64,000 bases of DNA from Lactiplantibacillus xiangfangensis (GCF_001438845.1 NZ_JQCL01000012.1:1-64000), one strand, 5' to 3'. Shown: positions 34,301 to 43,763, numbered from the stretch's first letter. The notes: a model not told the origin generated them from the letters alone. A program made the numbers and translations.

Positions 34301-35284
34301 TTAAAGTGAATCGCCGTTATAAATTGAATTTCTAACGATGACGTAATCACACTTCGTAATCGCCTTGAGATCCCGACCACCGGCGTATGAAATGGCGGAC
34401 TGTAAGTCTTCTTGCATTTCATTTAAAGTATCTGCCAAGTGTCCACGGTAAGGGACTAACATTTGCTTACCTTCAACGTTTTTGTGTTCCCCTTTTTGGG
34501 TCTCACTCGCTGAACCGTAATACTGTTTGTAAGTCTTACCGTCAATCTTAATAACGTTACCAGGTGATTCTTGATGACCAGCTAACATTGAGCCAATCAT
34601 GACCATGGTCGCACCAAACCGAATGGATTTTGCAATGTCACCGTTAGTCCGGACACCGCCATCCGCAATGATGGGTTTTCTGGCCGCCTTGGCACACCAA
34701 CGAACGGCCGCTAACTGCCAGCCCCCGGTACCAAAACCGGTTTTGATCTTCGTGATGCAGGCCTTACCAGGACCGACGCCGACCTTGGTCGCATCGGCAC
34801 CGGCGTTTTCCAAGTCACGAACGGCTGCCGGCGTCGCAACGTTACCAGCGATAACGAAGCTGGCGGGTAAGACCTTTTTGATGTGCTTGATCATTTCAAT
34901 CACGCTGTCGGCGTGACCGTGGGCGATGTCAATCGTGATGTATTCAGGAACGGCATCGTGCATGGCCAGTTCATCAATAAAATCGTATTCGGACGGCTTG
35001 ACCCCGACGGAAATCGAGGCAAACAAGTTGTCCGCGTGCATACTTTCCACAAAGGCCCGCCGAGTTTCGGGGGCGAAGCGGTGCATGGTGTAGAAGTAAT
35101 CGTGACTAGCCAGCCATTTGGCGAGGTCTTCATTAATAACGGTTGCCATATTAGCGGGAACCACCGGAATTTTAAAGCTTCGGTCGCCCAATTTGACCGT
35201 TGTATCAGCTTCCGAACGACTATTAATCACACACTTATTCGGAATTAATTGAATATCATCGTAATCAAAAATCTCCATTGCCAT
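34301..35284 (-). CDS. guaC: GMP reductase
   Basis: Enzyme of 327 residues that reduces GMP to IMP with NADPH, with the IMPDH-like TIM barrel. The catalytic loop is [20 protein letters not shown] with the active-site Cys, and [20 protein letters not shown] is the phosphate-binding segment. It lacks CBS domains and its short length sets it apart from IMP dehydrogenase. The start follows GGGAG at eight bases. The gene is 18 bp downstream of purA on the same strand, so both enzymes act on purine interconversion in one operon. Confidence 0.95.
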   Translation of the reverse strand: MAMEIFDYDDIQLIPNKCVINSRSEADTTVKLGDRSFKIPVVPANMATVINEDLAKWLASHDYFYTMHRFAPETRRAFVESMHADNLFASISVGVKPSEYDFIDELAMHDAVPEYITIDIAHGHADSVIEMIKHIKKVLPASFVIAGNVATPAAVRDLENAGADATKVGVGPGKACITKIKTGFGTGGWQLAAVRWCAKAARKPIIADGGVRTNGDIAKSIRFGATMVMIGSMLAGHQESPGNVIKIDGKTYKQYYGSASETQKGEHKNVEGKQMLVPYRGHLADTLNEMQEDLQSAISYAGGRDLKAITKCDYVIVRNSIYNGDSL

Positions 35285-35302
35285 AAACGAACACTCCCTT
35301 GA

Positions 35303-36592
35303 TTAGTTCCAGATATCGTGGTCGATCACGTTAGTTTGTTCACGGTCAGGGCCAACTGAGAAGGTTGCAATCTTAACGCCAACGAGTTCTTCGATCCGCT
35401 TTAAGTAGTTACGCGCATTTTCTGGTAATTCGGCTAACGTCTTCACACCAGTAATGTCTTCGTCCCAACCAGGTAGTTCGTCGTAAACGGGTTTGCAAGC
35501 TTCCAATTCTTTCAAGCTAGCAGGGTAGTGGTAAATGGTCTCGCCGTTTAAATCATAGGCGGTACAGATCTTGATCGTCTTTAAGCCGGTTAAAACGTCT
35601 AGGCAGTTTAAGCTCAGGTGAGTTAAACCAGAAACGCGTTTGGCATGGCGAAGTACGACACTGTCAAACCAACCAATCCGGCGAGGCCGCTTTGTAACGG
35701 TGCCGTATTCATGAGCCGTTTCCCGAATGAAGTTGCCGACTTCGTCAAATAATTCAGTTGGGAAAGGACCGTCACCAACCCGAGAAGTATAGGCCTTTAA
35801 GACACCGACACAATTGTCGATCTTAGAAGGACCAACGCCGCTCCCGATAGTCACGCCACCGGCAACGGGGTTTGAAGAAGTGACGTAAGGGTAAGTCCCT
35901 TGGTCGATATCGAGCATGACGCCTTGGGCACCTTCGAAGAGGACACGTTTGCCATTATCGAGGGCGTCGTTAATGACAACGGAAGTGTCGGTCACGAACG
36001 GCTTCAAAGTTTGACCGTATTCGTAGTATTCTTCAAAAATATCATCAAATTTAAGTGGTTCCAGATCGTAAAGTTTGGTAATAATCTGGTTCTTTTCTGC
36101 TAAGTTCCGCTTCAAGAGTGCGGCAAAAGTATCCTTATCTAATAAATCTGCGATACGAATCCCAATCCGTTCAGCCTTGTCCATGTAAGCTGGGCCGATT
36201 CCTTTGTTGGTCGTTCCAATCTTACCGCTAGCTTTAGACTTTTCTTGGGCACCATCTAAAACGATATGGTAAGGCAAGATGACGTGCGCACGGTTAGAAA
36301 TCCGGAGGTTATCCGGGTTAACATCGTTGTCACGAAGATACTGTAATTCTTCAACTAACGACTTAGGGTTTAAAACGACGCCGTTACCAATTACGGCAAG
36401 CTTGTCGTGGAAAAAGATCCCCGATGGAATCAGCCGTAATTTAAAAGTCTTACCATTAAATACGATGGTGTGGCCAGCGTTGTCGCCGCCTTGGTAACGT
36501 GATACCACATCTGCTTCCTGACTTAAAAAGTCCGTGATCTTTCCTTTACCTTCATCGCCCCATTGGCTACCTACTACTACGACTGATGCCAT
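35303..36592 (-). CDS. purA: adenylosuccinate synthetase
   Basis: The 429-residue enzyme joins IMP and aspartate using GTP, the first of two steps to AMP. Signature features are [27 protein letters not shown] with the catalytic His, [37 protein letters not shown] and [13 protein letters not shown]. The ATG at 36592 follows GAGGTGGAAAAC; a GTG at 36601 lies within that site. purB, the next enzyme in the pathway, is divergent across a 300-bp gap that may carry PurR sites. Confidence 0.97.
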   Translation of the reverse strand: MASVVVVGSQWGDEGKGKITDFLSQEADVVSRYQGGDNAGHTIVFNGKTFKLRLIPSGIFFHDKLAVIGNGVVLNPKSLVEELQYLRDNDVNPDNLRISNRAHVILPYHIVLDGAQEKSKASGKIGTTNKGIGPAYMDKAERIGIRIADLLDKDTFAALLKRNLAEKNQIITKLYDLEPLKFDDIFEEYYEYGQTLKPFVTDTSVVINDALDNGKRVLFEGAQGVMLDIDQGTYPYVTSSNPVAGGVTIGSGVGPSKIDNCVGVLKAYTSRVGDGPFPTELFDEVGNFIRETAHEYGTVTKRPRRIGWFDSVVLRHAKRVSGLTHLSLNCLDVLTGLKTIKICTAYDLNGETIYHYPASLKELEACKPVYDELPGWDEDITGVKTLAELPENARNYLKRIEELVGVKIATFSVGPDREQTNVIDHDIWN

Positions 36593-36707
36593 GTTTTCCA
36601 CCTCATTAAAATAGTTTAATTATGAATGTTCAATAGCAAAGAGCAGTGAAACGTTCACCACTCCAACAGGAATGAGTATAGCAATTTTTATATCAAAACG
36701 CAACTTT

Positions 36708-36720
36708 AAAACCGAATGTT
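36708..36720. promoter_or_regulatory. possible PurBox in the purA-purB divergent region
   Basis: AAAACCGAATGTT resembles the lactococcal PurBox AWWWCCGAACWWT with two mismatches. A second partial match in the opposite sense (AATGTTCGTGTTT, near 36860) overlaps the purB -10 box TATAAT at 36854-36859. The rest of the 300-bp gap shows no gene. Confidence 0.35.
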
Positions 36721-36908
36721 CTTGTTTAGAGTTCTTTTTAATGTTCATAGTTACGACGGGTTTACTGAAATATAAGCGGTTTTATGACGTAACTAACGAA
36801 AAATAAGTAAATGTTTTCATTGTTCGTCCCTACCAATAACTGAAGGAGTGTGATATAATAATGTTCGTGTTTTGTTAGTGAATAAGTGAATAGAAATGAG
36901 GATTTGCA

Positions 36909-38207
36909 ATGATTGATCGTTATACGCGTCCTGAGATGGACAAAGTATGGTCGCTAGAAAACCAGTATCAAGCTTGGTTAGAAGTAGAAATTGCTGCGGA
37001 TGAAGCTTGGGCAGCCTTAGGAAAGATTCCGGCCGAAGATGTTGCAAAAATTCGGGACAACGCTAAGTTTGACGTTGACCGGATCGCCGAAATTGAATCC
37101 GTGACGCATCACGATGTCGTGGCGTTTACCCGGGACGTTTCCGAATCATTAGGGGACGAACGTAAATGGGTCCACTACGGCTTAACTAGTACCGATGTGG
37201 TTGACACGGCGCAAGGCTACCGTTTAAAGCAAGCAAACGCAATTATTCGTCAGGACTTACAGGATTTACGCGCAACACTAGCACAACAGGCTAAAAAATA
37301 TAAATATACCGTTGAAATGGGCCGGACACACGGGGTTCATGCGGAACCAACGACCTTTGGGCTTAAATTAGCGCGTTGGTACTCTGAAATCAATCGCAAT
37401 ATCGAACGGTTTGACCACGCGGCAGCGGGCGTTGAAGCGGGTAAAATCAGTGGTGCGGTTGGTACTTTCGCCAATATTCCACCATTTGTTGAACAATTTG
37501 TTTGTGACAAGTTGGGGATTCGTGCGCAGGAAATTTCAACGCAAGTATTACCACGTGATTTGCACGCGGAATACATTGCCACCATTGCTTTGATGGCAAC
37601 GAGCGTTGAAGTGATTGCGACCGAAATTCGGGGATTACAAAAATCCGAAACGCACGAAGTTGAAGAGTTCTTCAACAAGGGGCAAAAAGGGTCCTCCGCA
37701 ATGCCACATAAGCGGAACCCAATCGGTTCAGAAAACGTTACTGGGTTGGCACGAGTTTTACGGGGCCACATGATGACCGCGTATGAAGATGTTCCGTTAT
37801 GGCACGAACGTGATATTTCACATTCTTCCGCTGAACGAATTATCTTGCCAGATTCCACCATTTTAATTGATTACATTTTGACACGTATCAATAAAATTGT
37901 TTCAACGTTGACGGTATTCCCAGAACGAATGAAGCAAAATATGGATGCAACGTACGGCTTAATTTACAGCCAACGGGTACTTTTGAAGTTGATCGATACG
38001 GGCATGTCCCGTGAATCAGCGTACGACTTGGTTCAACCATTGACTGCGAAGGCGTGGGATGAACAACTCCACTTCAAGCCGTTAGTTGAAGGTAACGAAG
38101 AGATTCGTAAACACTTAGACCAAGCGGCGATCGACGATGCGTTTGATTACCATTACCACTTACGGCACGTGGACGATATCTTTAAGCGTTTGGGCTTAGA
38201 TGATTAA
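36909..38207 (+). CDS. purB: adenylosuccinate lyase
   Basis: The 432-residue fumarase/aspartase-superfamily enzyme splits adenylosuccinate to AMP and SAICAR to [25 protein letters not shown] is a typical start. Three active-site regions are visible: [34 protein letters not shown] with a catalytic His, and [23 protein letters not shown], the family signature with the catalytic Ser loop. A TATAAT box at 36854 and GAGGATT before the start are present. It is divergent from purA-guaC, so the two units may be co-regulated. Confidence 0.97.
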   Translation: MIDRYTRPEMDKVWSLENQYQAWLEVEIAADEAWAALGKIPAEDVAKIRDNAKFDVDRIAEIESVTHHDVVAFTRDVSESLGDERKWVHYGLTSTDVVDTAQGYRLKQANAIIRQDLQDLRATLAQQAKKYKYTVEMGRTHGVHAEPTTFGLKLARWYSEINRNIERFDHAAAGVEAGKISGAVGTFANIPPFVEQFVCDKLGIRAQEISTQVLPRDLHAEYIATIALMATSVEVIATEIRGLQKSETHEVEEFFNKGQKGSSAMPHKRNPIGSENVTGLARVLRGHMMTAYEDVPLWHERDISHSSAERIILPDSTILIDYILTRINKIVSTLTVFPERMKQNMDATYGLIYSQRVLLKLIDTGMSRESAYDLVQPLTAKAWDEQLHFKPLVEGNEEIRKHLDQAAIDDAFDYHYHLRHVDDIFKRLGLDD

Positions 38208-38225
38208 GTCATAACATAAAAAACT

Positions 38226-38275
38226 AAAAACCGGAGTACTAACTGCCATTGATTGGCAATTAGTACTCCGGTTTT
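38226..38275. terminator. terminator after purB
   Basis: AAAAACCGGAGTACTAA pairs with TTAGTACTCCGGTTTT around an inner TGCCA/TGGCA stem. Confidence 0.93.
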
Positions 38276-38297
38276 GTCTTAATTGGTGTTCGGTTAC

Positions 38298-38756
38298 TTA
38301 TTTAATAATTTCTTTTTGAATCCGATCATCTGGGAGATCCCGTGGTGTGAATGTTTCGGTCGTTTGGCCAAGGGTAAGGACGATCAAAGGCTTGAAGCCG
38401 GCTGGTAAAATATCAGCTGGAATTGAACCGAGGCTAGCCATGTTATAGTTAGCACCCAAACCAAGGTCTTCGGCAGCGAGTTCCATGTTATGCACGATAA
38501 CACCGGCAGAGACGGCTTCCATAGTTGAAGCAGCACTAGCTGCGACGATGATAGCTGTTGGCGCACCGTGCAGGCCGTTTAATTGTGAAATGATTGCTGG
38601 TTTTTGAACGGCAATGATGCGGTAGTTTTCGAACTGGCTCATCCCTACGGCACCGGCATTTCCAGCCTTTAAAATCGTTTGTAATTGTTCGTCAGAAATC
38701 TGACCACTGAATTCCCGAATGGCTTTCCGGGATTGAATCATTTTAAGTGCTTCCAT
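38298..38756 (-). CDS. short nitroreductase family protein
   Basis: Protein of 152 residues, compared with about 170-220 for most family members. MIQSRKAIREFSGQISDEQL is the FMN-binding start of the fold, and the middle AAEDLGLGANYNMASL matches the family's G-L-G segment that contacts FMN. It probably uses FMN and NAD(P)H to reduce quinones or nitro compounds, acting as a dimer. Upstream on the same strand is a methyltransferase gene, 72 bp away, with no obvious functional link. Confidence 0.85.
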   Translation of the reverse strand: MEALKMIQSRKAIREFSGQISDEQLQTILKAGNAGAVGMSQFENYRIIAVQKPAIISQLNGLHGAPTAIIVAASAASTMEAVSAGVIVHNMELAAEDLGLGANYNMASLGSIPADILPAGFKPLIVLTLGQTTETFTPRDLPDDRIQKEIIK

Positions 38757-38828
38757 GTAAAAATACCCCCACTTGATTTGAGATTACTTTAATCATAACT
38801 GTTTTTGTATCCGTTTGCACGACCGTTT

Positions 38829-39464
38829 TTACTTTGTGCGGTGGCGACGCTTAGGTTGGCGTTCATATTTACGTTGTAATTTTTTCGATAAGGTATGTTC
38901 CTTAGCCTGGTTCTGCTTTTGCTTTTCAAACGGCCGTTTTTCAGCGTAAAACACGTAGTAACCGTTTAATTCGGTGACTTCAACATTTCCAAAGGTGCTC
39001 TTGAGCTTATTTTCATACCAAGTGCGCCGCTTGGTAACCATGTACATGTGTCCGCCCATACTTAATTGATGCTGGGCATTTTCGATGAAGCCCTTTGCGA
39101 TCGCAAAATCGGTGTGATAGGGCGGGTTTGACAGGATGAGGTCAAAGGTCTGACCAGTGAGCTTTTCAAAACCGTTACTTTGTAAAATCGTTGGGGTGAC
39201 GTGGTTACGTTGGGCGTTCATCTTGGACAGTCCGACGGCGTTTTGATCGACGTCGACCATGGTTACCCGGTCGTGGGGGTACTGAGTGGCAAGGTAGATG
39301 CCGACAAAGCCGAATCCGCAACCGAGGTCTAAAACGCGGAGCCCATCCTTAGTGTGAAGCTGTTCCATCATGGATTCGGTCCCAAGGTCTAAGCCGCTTG
39401 GGGAAAAGACCTCCGGATCAGTTTCAAATTGGAGTGATGTTGCTTGGTAATTAATTGTTAACAT
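38829..39464 (-). CDS. class I SAM-dependent methyltransferase, RsmC-like
   Basis: The 211-residue protein has the MTS/RsmC pattern: FSPSGLDLGTESMMEQL, VLDLGCGFGFVGIYLA for SAM binding, MVDVDQNAVGLSKMNAQRN, and SNPPYHTD as the catalytic motif for N-methylation of guanine. RsmC methylates G1207 of 16S rRNA in E. coli; the Firmicute homologues are assigned by similarity. A Lys/Arg-rich tail of about 40 residues (QRKYERQPKRRHRTK) fits RNA binding. ATG 39464 follows AAGGAGAAC, so a longer start at 39500 is unlikely. Confidence 0.9.
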   Translation of the reverse strand: MLTINYQATSLQFETDPEVFSPSGLDLGTESMMEQLHTKDGLRVLDLGCGFGFVGIYLATQYPHDRVTMVDVDQNAVGLSKMNAQRNHVTPTILQSNGFEKLTGQTFDLILSNPPYHTDFAIAKGFIENAQHQLSMGGHMYMVTKRRTWYENKLKSTFGNVEVTELNGYYVFYAEKRPFEKQKQNQAKEHTLSKKLQRKYERQPKRRHRTK

Positions 39465-39634
39465 GTTGTTCTCCTTAGTAAGTGTCTTCTCGACAAGCAT
39501 ACGTGTTCTAGGGGCGTGAGTAAAGCATGGCGCGGATTGTGTCGATGATTATAGACGCTTATACTGAAAATAACTAAGGTTTAAAGACAAAAGACTTTTA
39601 ACTAATCGTCTTAATAAATAAAGAGGGTATTGGC

Positions 39635-40750
39635 ATGCACGCATTAATTGCAATTGATTCGTTTAAGAATTCTATGACCAGTATGGTAGCTAATCAGACC
39701 GTGGCGGACCAGTTGGCTAAGTACGGGGTTACTGCTAGTCAGGTCGCAATCGCTGACGGCGGTGAAGGAACGGTGGCGGCCTTTTTGGCAAACCAACCGG
39801 GTGGACAAGCCGTTGACGTTGAAACGGTCGATTTGGCCCAGCGTCCGATTGAAGCGACTTACGGTTATTTTGCAGCCCAACAGCTTGCCGTGATTGAGGT
39901 GGCGGCGGCCTCGGGAATTCAATTTTTGACGTCGGGATTGAATCCGGCTAACACGAATACTTACGGGACTGGGTTGTTGATCAAAGCGGCCGTCGAACGC
40001 GGGGCGACCAAAGTGATTTTGGGCCTTGGTGGCAGTGGAACGGTTGACGGTGGTGCCGGAATTTTGCGCGCGTTAGGGGTACGTTTCTTCGATGCGACGG
40101 ACCAACCGTTGTCGATGGTTGGCGCCGACCTTGGCCGTGTGAGCCGTGTCGATACTAGTCAAATGTTACCGGCATTGCGGCAAGTGACGTTTGTAAGTGC
40201 CGCTGATGTGACCAATCCGCTGACTGGAAAATTAGGGGCAGCCCGAATTTTTGGCCCTCAAAAGGGATTGGCATCAAACCAAGTGGCGTCCTATGATCAG
40301 GCGATGGCGCACTATATGCGCACTGCGACTGGCGCCGTCAGTGATCATCCAGCGGACGGGGCTGCCGGCGGAATCGGGTTTGCGCTCCGGTACTTTTTAC
40401 ACGCCCAGGTCCAATCTGTTTTTGAATTGATTGCTGAGCTGAGTCAACTGGAAACCCGCGTGCAACAAGCGGACTTCGTGATTTCCGGTGAAGGTCAGGT
40501 TGATGACCAGAGCTTTATGGGAAAAGTGCCGATTCAAATCAGCCACCTAGCGCAAGCTGCGGGGAAAAACTGCTACTTGCTAGTTGGTCGGCAAAAAGGG
40601 GCGGGGGCAACCTTTGCAAAACAAGGGGTGACTGCGGTGTTACCGATTGTGGATCAAGTGATGACACTGAAAGCAGCGTTGAAACAGGGGCCTGAGAACT
40701 TAGCCCGGACGGCCGATCGTTTAGCACGTCTGATCACGCATCCCGTTTAA
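39635..40750 (+). CDS. glycerate kinase (GarK/GlxK family)
   Basis: Cytoplasmic kinase of 371 residues that phosphorylates D-glycerate. Family features are the N-terminal IAIDSFKNSMTSMVANQ, IADGGEGTVAAFLAN, GLGGSGTVDGGAGILRALG, and a C-terminal DFVISGEGQVDDQSFMGKVP. A likely role is feeding glycerate into glycolysis. It stands alone between an rRNA methyltransferase (divergent) and an XRE gene. The ribosome site AAAGAGGG lies nine bases before the ATG. Confidence 0.93.
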   Translation: MHALIAIDSFKNSMTSMVANQTVADQLAKYGVTASQVAIADGGEGTVAAFLANQPGGQAVDVETVDLAQRPIEATYGYFAAQQLAVIEVAAASGIQFLTSGLNPANTNTYGTGLLIKAAVERGATKVILGLGGSGTVDGGAGILRALGVRFFDATDQPLSMVGADLGRVSRVDTSQMLPALRQVTFVSAADVTNPLTGKLGAARIFGPQKGLASNQVASYDQAMAHYMRTATGAVSDHPADGAAGGIGFALRYFLHAQVQSVFELIAELSQLETRVQQADFVISGEGQVDDQSFMGKVPIQISHLAQAAGKNCYLLVGRQKGAGATFAKQGVTAVLPIVDQVMTLKAALKQGPENLARTADRLARLITHPV

Positions 40751-40781
40751 AAATTAGTGCGACCGTTTTTGTCTAATATAG

Positions 40782-40810
40782 TTGACAACACAGCCTAAAT
40801 AGCTTAATTT
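40782..40810 (+). promoter_or_regulatory. promoter of the XRE-membrane protein operon
   Basis: TTGACA (40782-40787), a 17-bp spacer and TAATTT (40805-40810) form a good sigma-A promoter about 50 bp ahead of the XRE gene. Confidence 0.7.
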
Positions 40811-40860
40811 AGTCAGTAAAGAGTGTCACATATAGTTTACATTGAAAGGAACTGGACTGA

Positions 40861-41064
40861 ATGAACCGGGTCAAAGAATACCGCCAACGGGCCCATTTAT
40901 CACAAATGGGGCTGGCAGAAGCCATCGGGGTGGCGCGTCAGACGATTAACATGATTGAAAATGACAAGTATAATCCCTCATTGGCATTATGTTTGAACTT
41001 GGCCCGTGTACTAAATACGGACCTAAACACGTTATTTTGGCTGGAAGCCGACACAAAGGAATAG
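40861..41064 (+). CDS. small XRE family transcriptional regulator
   Basis: This 67-residue protein is almost entirely a Cro/C1 helix-turn-helix domain: VKEYRQRAHLSQMGLAEAIGVARQTINMIENDKYNPSLALCLNLARVL. Such short XRE proteins commonly regulate a membrane protein gene directly downstream, and here one starts 21 bp after the stop. The ribosome site AAAGGAACT is good. The pair does not resemble a toxin-antitoxin system that I know. Confidence 0.9.
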   Translation: MNRVKEYRQRAHLSQMGLAEAIGVARQTINMIENDKYNPSLALCLNLARVLNTDLNTLFWLEADTKE

Positions 41065-41085
41065 TTGGACGGACGGGGGGAAATC

Positions 41086-41616
41086 ATGATGGAAAAAAGC
41101 ACGTGGTCACAACGACTCATAAAATGGTTTTACGGGCTCGATCGAACGCTTGATGAGTATGAACAACACGTTCTTGACCGTGCGGGGCATCATATCACGG
41201 TTGGTCTCATGGCTTATTTATTGTTAAGTGGTCTTGGAGTGTCCTTTTTGGCGGGGATGGTTGGCGTTAACACGAGCCTGGTTATTTGGCAGTTCACCAA
41301 TTTGGGCGTCTGCTTAGTGGCGTGGGGCTATCTGAGTTGGGCCATCTACAAGCTGCATTTAAGTGATATTGAAGTCACGACTAAACAGTATCAAGGTGCG
41401 ATTAAGGCCGTTTTAAAGAAGTCACAACGACAAACGTTAGTGACGGTCGTCTTGTTTCAGATGATCGATTCCTTAAGTAACGCTTGGTTAGATTCCGCTT
41501 CGTACTGGCAAACATTTTTCAGTTGGCCACAGTTACGAACGTTACTAATCTTTGCAGTTGTGATGGGTGGTGCCAGTGTATTAATTGGTATGGCCCGCGT
41601 TAAGGTGGTTTATTAA
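41086..41616 (+). CDS. integral membrane protein partnered with XRE regulator
   Basis: Protein of 176 residues with about four membrane helices (about 40-60, 63-85, 120-140, 150-170) after an acidic/basic N terminus containing WFYGLDRTLDEYEQHVLDRAG. I chose ATG 41086, behind GGGGGG; a TTG at 41065 would add seven residues with no ribosome site, and ATG 41089 is also possible. The gene is coupled with the XRE regulator. No enzymatic motif is visible and I do not recognise the family. Confidence 0.8.
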   Translation: MMEKSTWSQRLIKWFYGLDRTLDEYEQHVLDRAGHHITVGLMAYLLLSGLGVSFLAGMVGVNTSLVIWQFTNLGVCLVAWGYLSWAIYKLHLSDIEVTTKQYQGAIKAVLKKSQRQTLVTVVLFQMIDSLSNAWLDSASYWQTFFSWPQLRTLLIFAVVMGGASVLIGMARVKVVY

Positions 41617-41628
41617 AACTAAATTAAA

Positions 41629-41667
41629 TAAAAGTCCGTTCAGAAATATTTCCGAGCGGACTTTTAT
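41629..41667 (+). terminator. terminator after the XRE operon
   Basis: ATAAAAGTCCGTTC pairs with GAGCGGACTTTTAT around a short loop. Confidence 0.88.
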
Positions 41668-41672
41668 TATGG

Positions 41673-41795
41673 TCGCAACGTGTGACAAAAGATAGTTTGT
41701 TCCGCTTAACCCGGCATTCGTGACTATTCCAAACCCAGAAATAATCACGGATGCCATGTTAATGCTCGCAAATTAACCACCTTTTGTCACACTCT
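41673..41795 (-). repeat. structured repeat C, copy 1
   Basis: Read on the minus strand it runs from GAGTGTGACAAAAGG to CTTTTGTCACACGTTGCG. The outer arms GTGTGACAAAAG and CTTTTGTCACAC are perfect inverted repeats. An inner stem pairs GGCATCCGTGA with TCACGAATGCC. The outer arm supplies the TGA stop codon of the neighbouring hydrolase fragment. Confidence 0.82.
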
Positions 41796-42362
41796 AGCAG
41801 ATAAATATTGGTCGAGAAAGGCCGCAACGTGTTTTTGGTAGGTCGCGGGATCAATCCAAAAACTCTCCGCATGAGTAGCGTCTGGTACTTGCCACATGGA
41901 TTTGGGCCCGCCAGCCGCCTGGTAGTTCTTTTTCAACATCCAGCTAGGGACGTAAACGTCCTTTTCACCGTGAATGAAGAAAATCGGTCGGTCGTTATGG
42001 CGAAGCTGTTCAACGGAACTTACGTCGCTCAAAAAGTAACCCATGCGGTGACGGTTAATAAAACTAACGATTGGGACGAAGGGATACTTCGGTAAGTGGA
42101 ACTGGCGTTTAAGCAAGTAGGCGAGTTCCTCTTCAATGCTAGTATAGCCGCAGTCGGCGATGATGGCTTTAACTTGTTCGGGTAACTGTTCACCGCTCAT
42201 CATTTCGACGGTGGCCCCACCCATGCTGACCCCGAAGAGCACGATTTGAGTCCGTGGACCGCTGTGCTTAATGACGCGGTCGATCCAGCCAAGGTAGTCG
42301 CGGCGGTCTTGCCACCCAAAACTGATGTATTTACCAGCACTTTGACCGTGACCGCAATACCG
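41787..42362 (-). pseudogene. 5'-truncated alpha/beta hydrolase
   Basis: The open frame begins just after a TGA (42365-42363) and reads GHGQSAGKYISFGWQDRRDY, then LFGVSMGGATVEMM with the nucleophile Ser, GEKDVYVP with the Asp, and DATHAESF with the His. This is the C-terminal part of a membrane-linked alpha/beta hydrolase that is normally about 300 residues. The first third, with the membrane helix and oxyanion region, is missing. The start was removed by a deletion that fused it, out of frame, to the upstream lipoprotein gene. Translation from an internal ATG near 42242 would give a 151-residue fragment, which is unlikely to work. Confidence 0.8.
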
Positions 42363-42712
42363 TCATGAAAACTCACGCTGATGATGGCGCCTTCTAAACT
42401 AGTGTCCGGATGCTTCCAGACGTAGGTTTTAAGTGAACGTTGTGCGACGGTGGTCACGTTATTAGTCTGGCTCGGTTGACCGAGGAGCGCGTGGACTTGC
42501 TCGATGGTACTGGCATAGTCGTCGGGTTCAATTGCTAATTGAATCCGATCAAAATTCGTTCGTGTGACACCGGGAACGCGTTTGCGAGGTGCGGTGCGTG
42601 CCGTGGGTGCGTCGTCGTGGTGATTAGCGGGGTGCGTTGAAGCGGTGTGTCCACACGCCGTTAACGCGATAAGTGCCCAGCCTGAAAGCACCACGATGAT
42701 GGTTCTTAACAT
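42200..42712 (-). CDS. DUF3862-like lipoprotein with an aberrant, out-of-frame C terminus
   Basis: A lipoprotein signal (ALIALTACGH, Cys at residue 20) and a Thr/His/Pro linker precede a small domain at about 55-125. In that domain NFDRIQLA, TIEQVHALLGQPS, LKTYVWKHPDTSLEGAIISVSFHDG matches the secreted DUF3862 fold. The natural domain would end shortly after SFHDGIAV. Here the frame instead runs on for some 45 residues through DNA that belongs, in another frame, to an alpha/beta hydrolase. The first 125 residues probably fold normally; the tail (TVKVLVNTSVLGGKTAATT onward) is an artefact of the deletion. Confidence 0.78.
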   Translation of the reverse strand: MLRTIIVVLSGWALIALTACGHTASTHPANHHDDAPTARTAPRKRVPGVTRTNFDRIQLAIEPDDYASTIEQVHALLGQPSQTNNVTTVAQRSLKTYVWKHPDTSLEGAIISVSFHDGIAVTVKVLVNTSVLGGKTAATTLAGSTASLSTAVHGLKSCSSGSAWVGPPSK

Positions 42713-42810
42713 GCTTAAGTCCTCCGTAAAATGAAAGTAATGCGAGTTGCTTTCAATAACGATACCATTTATTCACAGCAATGTACATAACTGTATGAAA
42801 ATAGGAATGT

Positions 42811-42964
42811 AAAAAAACCACCGTATCGGGGAATACGGTGGAAAAAGGAGTAGGGTAGACATGTGACGGGGAATCACATGCCACTATGAATTTCATTACT
42901 TTGGAGGAGTAAATGAAAAATTTTAGGTTGTGTTATAGCTGATTGAGTTAACCTCAATTGCTAT
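42811..42964 (-). ncRNA. candidate small RNA 1 with C-rich anti-SD loops
   Basis: On the minus strand a -10 box TATGAT (42976-42971) leads into about 150 nt of RNA. It has a stem-loop with CTCCTCC in its loop (42917-42892), a second with TTCCCCG (42880-42860), a linker CTACCCTACTCCTTTTT, and a terminator stem CCACCGTAT/ATACGGTGG with loop TCCCCG and seven T residues (42841-42811). No open frame with a ribosome site is present. Two relatives lie at 48543 and 51598. Confidence 0.72.
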
Positions 42965-42984
42965 GATGCTATCATACCGAGGTC

Positions 42985-43002
42985 GTGTGAAGAATGTGTG
43001 AA
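42985..43002 (-). promoter_or_regulatory. tandem GTGTGAA activator-like site upstream of small RNA 1
   Basis: GTGTGAA occurs at 42985-42991 and 42996-43002, an 11-bp period, over the place where a -35 box should be; no -35 consensus exists. The inner GTGAA ends the 10-nt gap from the -10 box, as it does at small RNA 2. This looks like an OmpR-family response-regulator site. Confidence 0.55.
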
Positions 43003-43064
43003 CGAATCAGTTCAATGTAATGAAAAAAGTAATAAGTAAAAATTAAGCATCTTCATCAGTGCGG

Positions 43065-43763
43065 TTAATTATCATCCCGGTTTCCACCGAAGAGCAGGAT
43101 CAGCCGCAATAATTGTAAGAACGTTGATAGTGCGGCAGCAACGTAGGTGAGGGCTGCTGCAACGAGTACTTTGCGCACCATCGGAATTTCGTCGCGGGTG
43201 AGCACTTGACCGTCAGATAGAATCTGCAAGGCTCGGCGGGATGCGTTAAATTCAACGGGTAACGTGACTAATTGGAACAGTAGCGCTAAAGAAAATAGGA
43301 AGATCCCGATGTGAATGATGGTCTGATTGTAACTTAGCAGTACCCCGACGATGATAATTGGTAGTGAAAGGGTTGAGCCAAAGTTAGCAACTGGAACGAT
43401 GGCGGACCGTAAGCGCATTGGCCAATAGTTCACGTGATCTTGAACGGCGTGCCCGCATTCGTGAGCGGCGACCCCGATGGCGGCAACGGACGTGGAATCC
43501 GCGGTCGCTTCAGATAAGCTGAGAACTTTTGTCTGACCGTTGTAGTTATCAGTCAAGTCACCGCTGATTTTTTGGACGCCGACGTTATTAATACCGGACT
43601 GCGCCAAAATAAAGCGGGCGGCGTCACTACCAGAATAGTTGGACTGGCTACGGTAGTTGTCAAAATGCCGGAACGTGCGGTTAACGTAACCGGACGCCGC
43701 CATGGAAATGAGCAGTCCGATGATGACTAAAAAATAGGTTGGATCAAAAAATGAATAGAACAA
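43065..43763 (-). CDS. membrane zinc metallopeptidase (YugP-like)
   Basis: Protein of 232 residues with an N-terminal membrane helix, the zinc motif HECGH in AIGVAAHECGHAVQDHVNYW near residue 102, and three further hydrophobic helices. This is the layout of the YugP / neutral zinc metallopeptidase family found in most Firmicutes. LPVEFNASRRALQIL carries the conserved third-ligand Glu region. The membrane location suggests a quality-control or surface-processing protease, but no substrate is known to me. Confidence 0.9.
   Translation of the reverse strand: MFYSFFDPTYFLVIIGLLISMAASGYVNRTFRHFDNYRSQSNYSGSDAARFILAQSGINNVGVQKISGDLTDNYNGQTKVLSLSEATADSTSVAAIGVAAHECGHAVQDHVNYWPMRLRSAIVPVANFGSTLSLPIIIVGVLLSYNQTIIHIGIFLFSLALLFQLVTLPVEFNASRRALQILSDGQVLTRDEIPMVRKVLVAAALTYVAAALSTFLQLLRLILLFGGNRDDN

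Noticed and set aside
40861-41616. XRE plus membrane protein considered as a toxin-antitoxin pair.
   Set aside because: The second protein has four helices and 176 residues, unlike known type II toxins, and the layout fits a regulator-target pair.
42811-42917. Plus-strand hairpins with GGGGA/GGAGG loops, read as CsrA-binding or SD-mimic RNA.
   Set aside because: The T runs that complete the terminators (42811-42817, 48543-48548, 51598-51604) are downstream only on the minus strand, so the RNA is more likely minus-strand with C-rich loops. CsrA is also not expected in lactobacilli.
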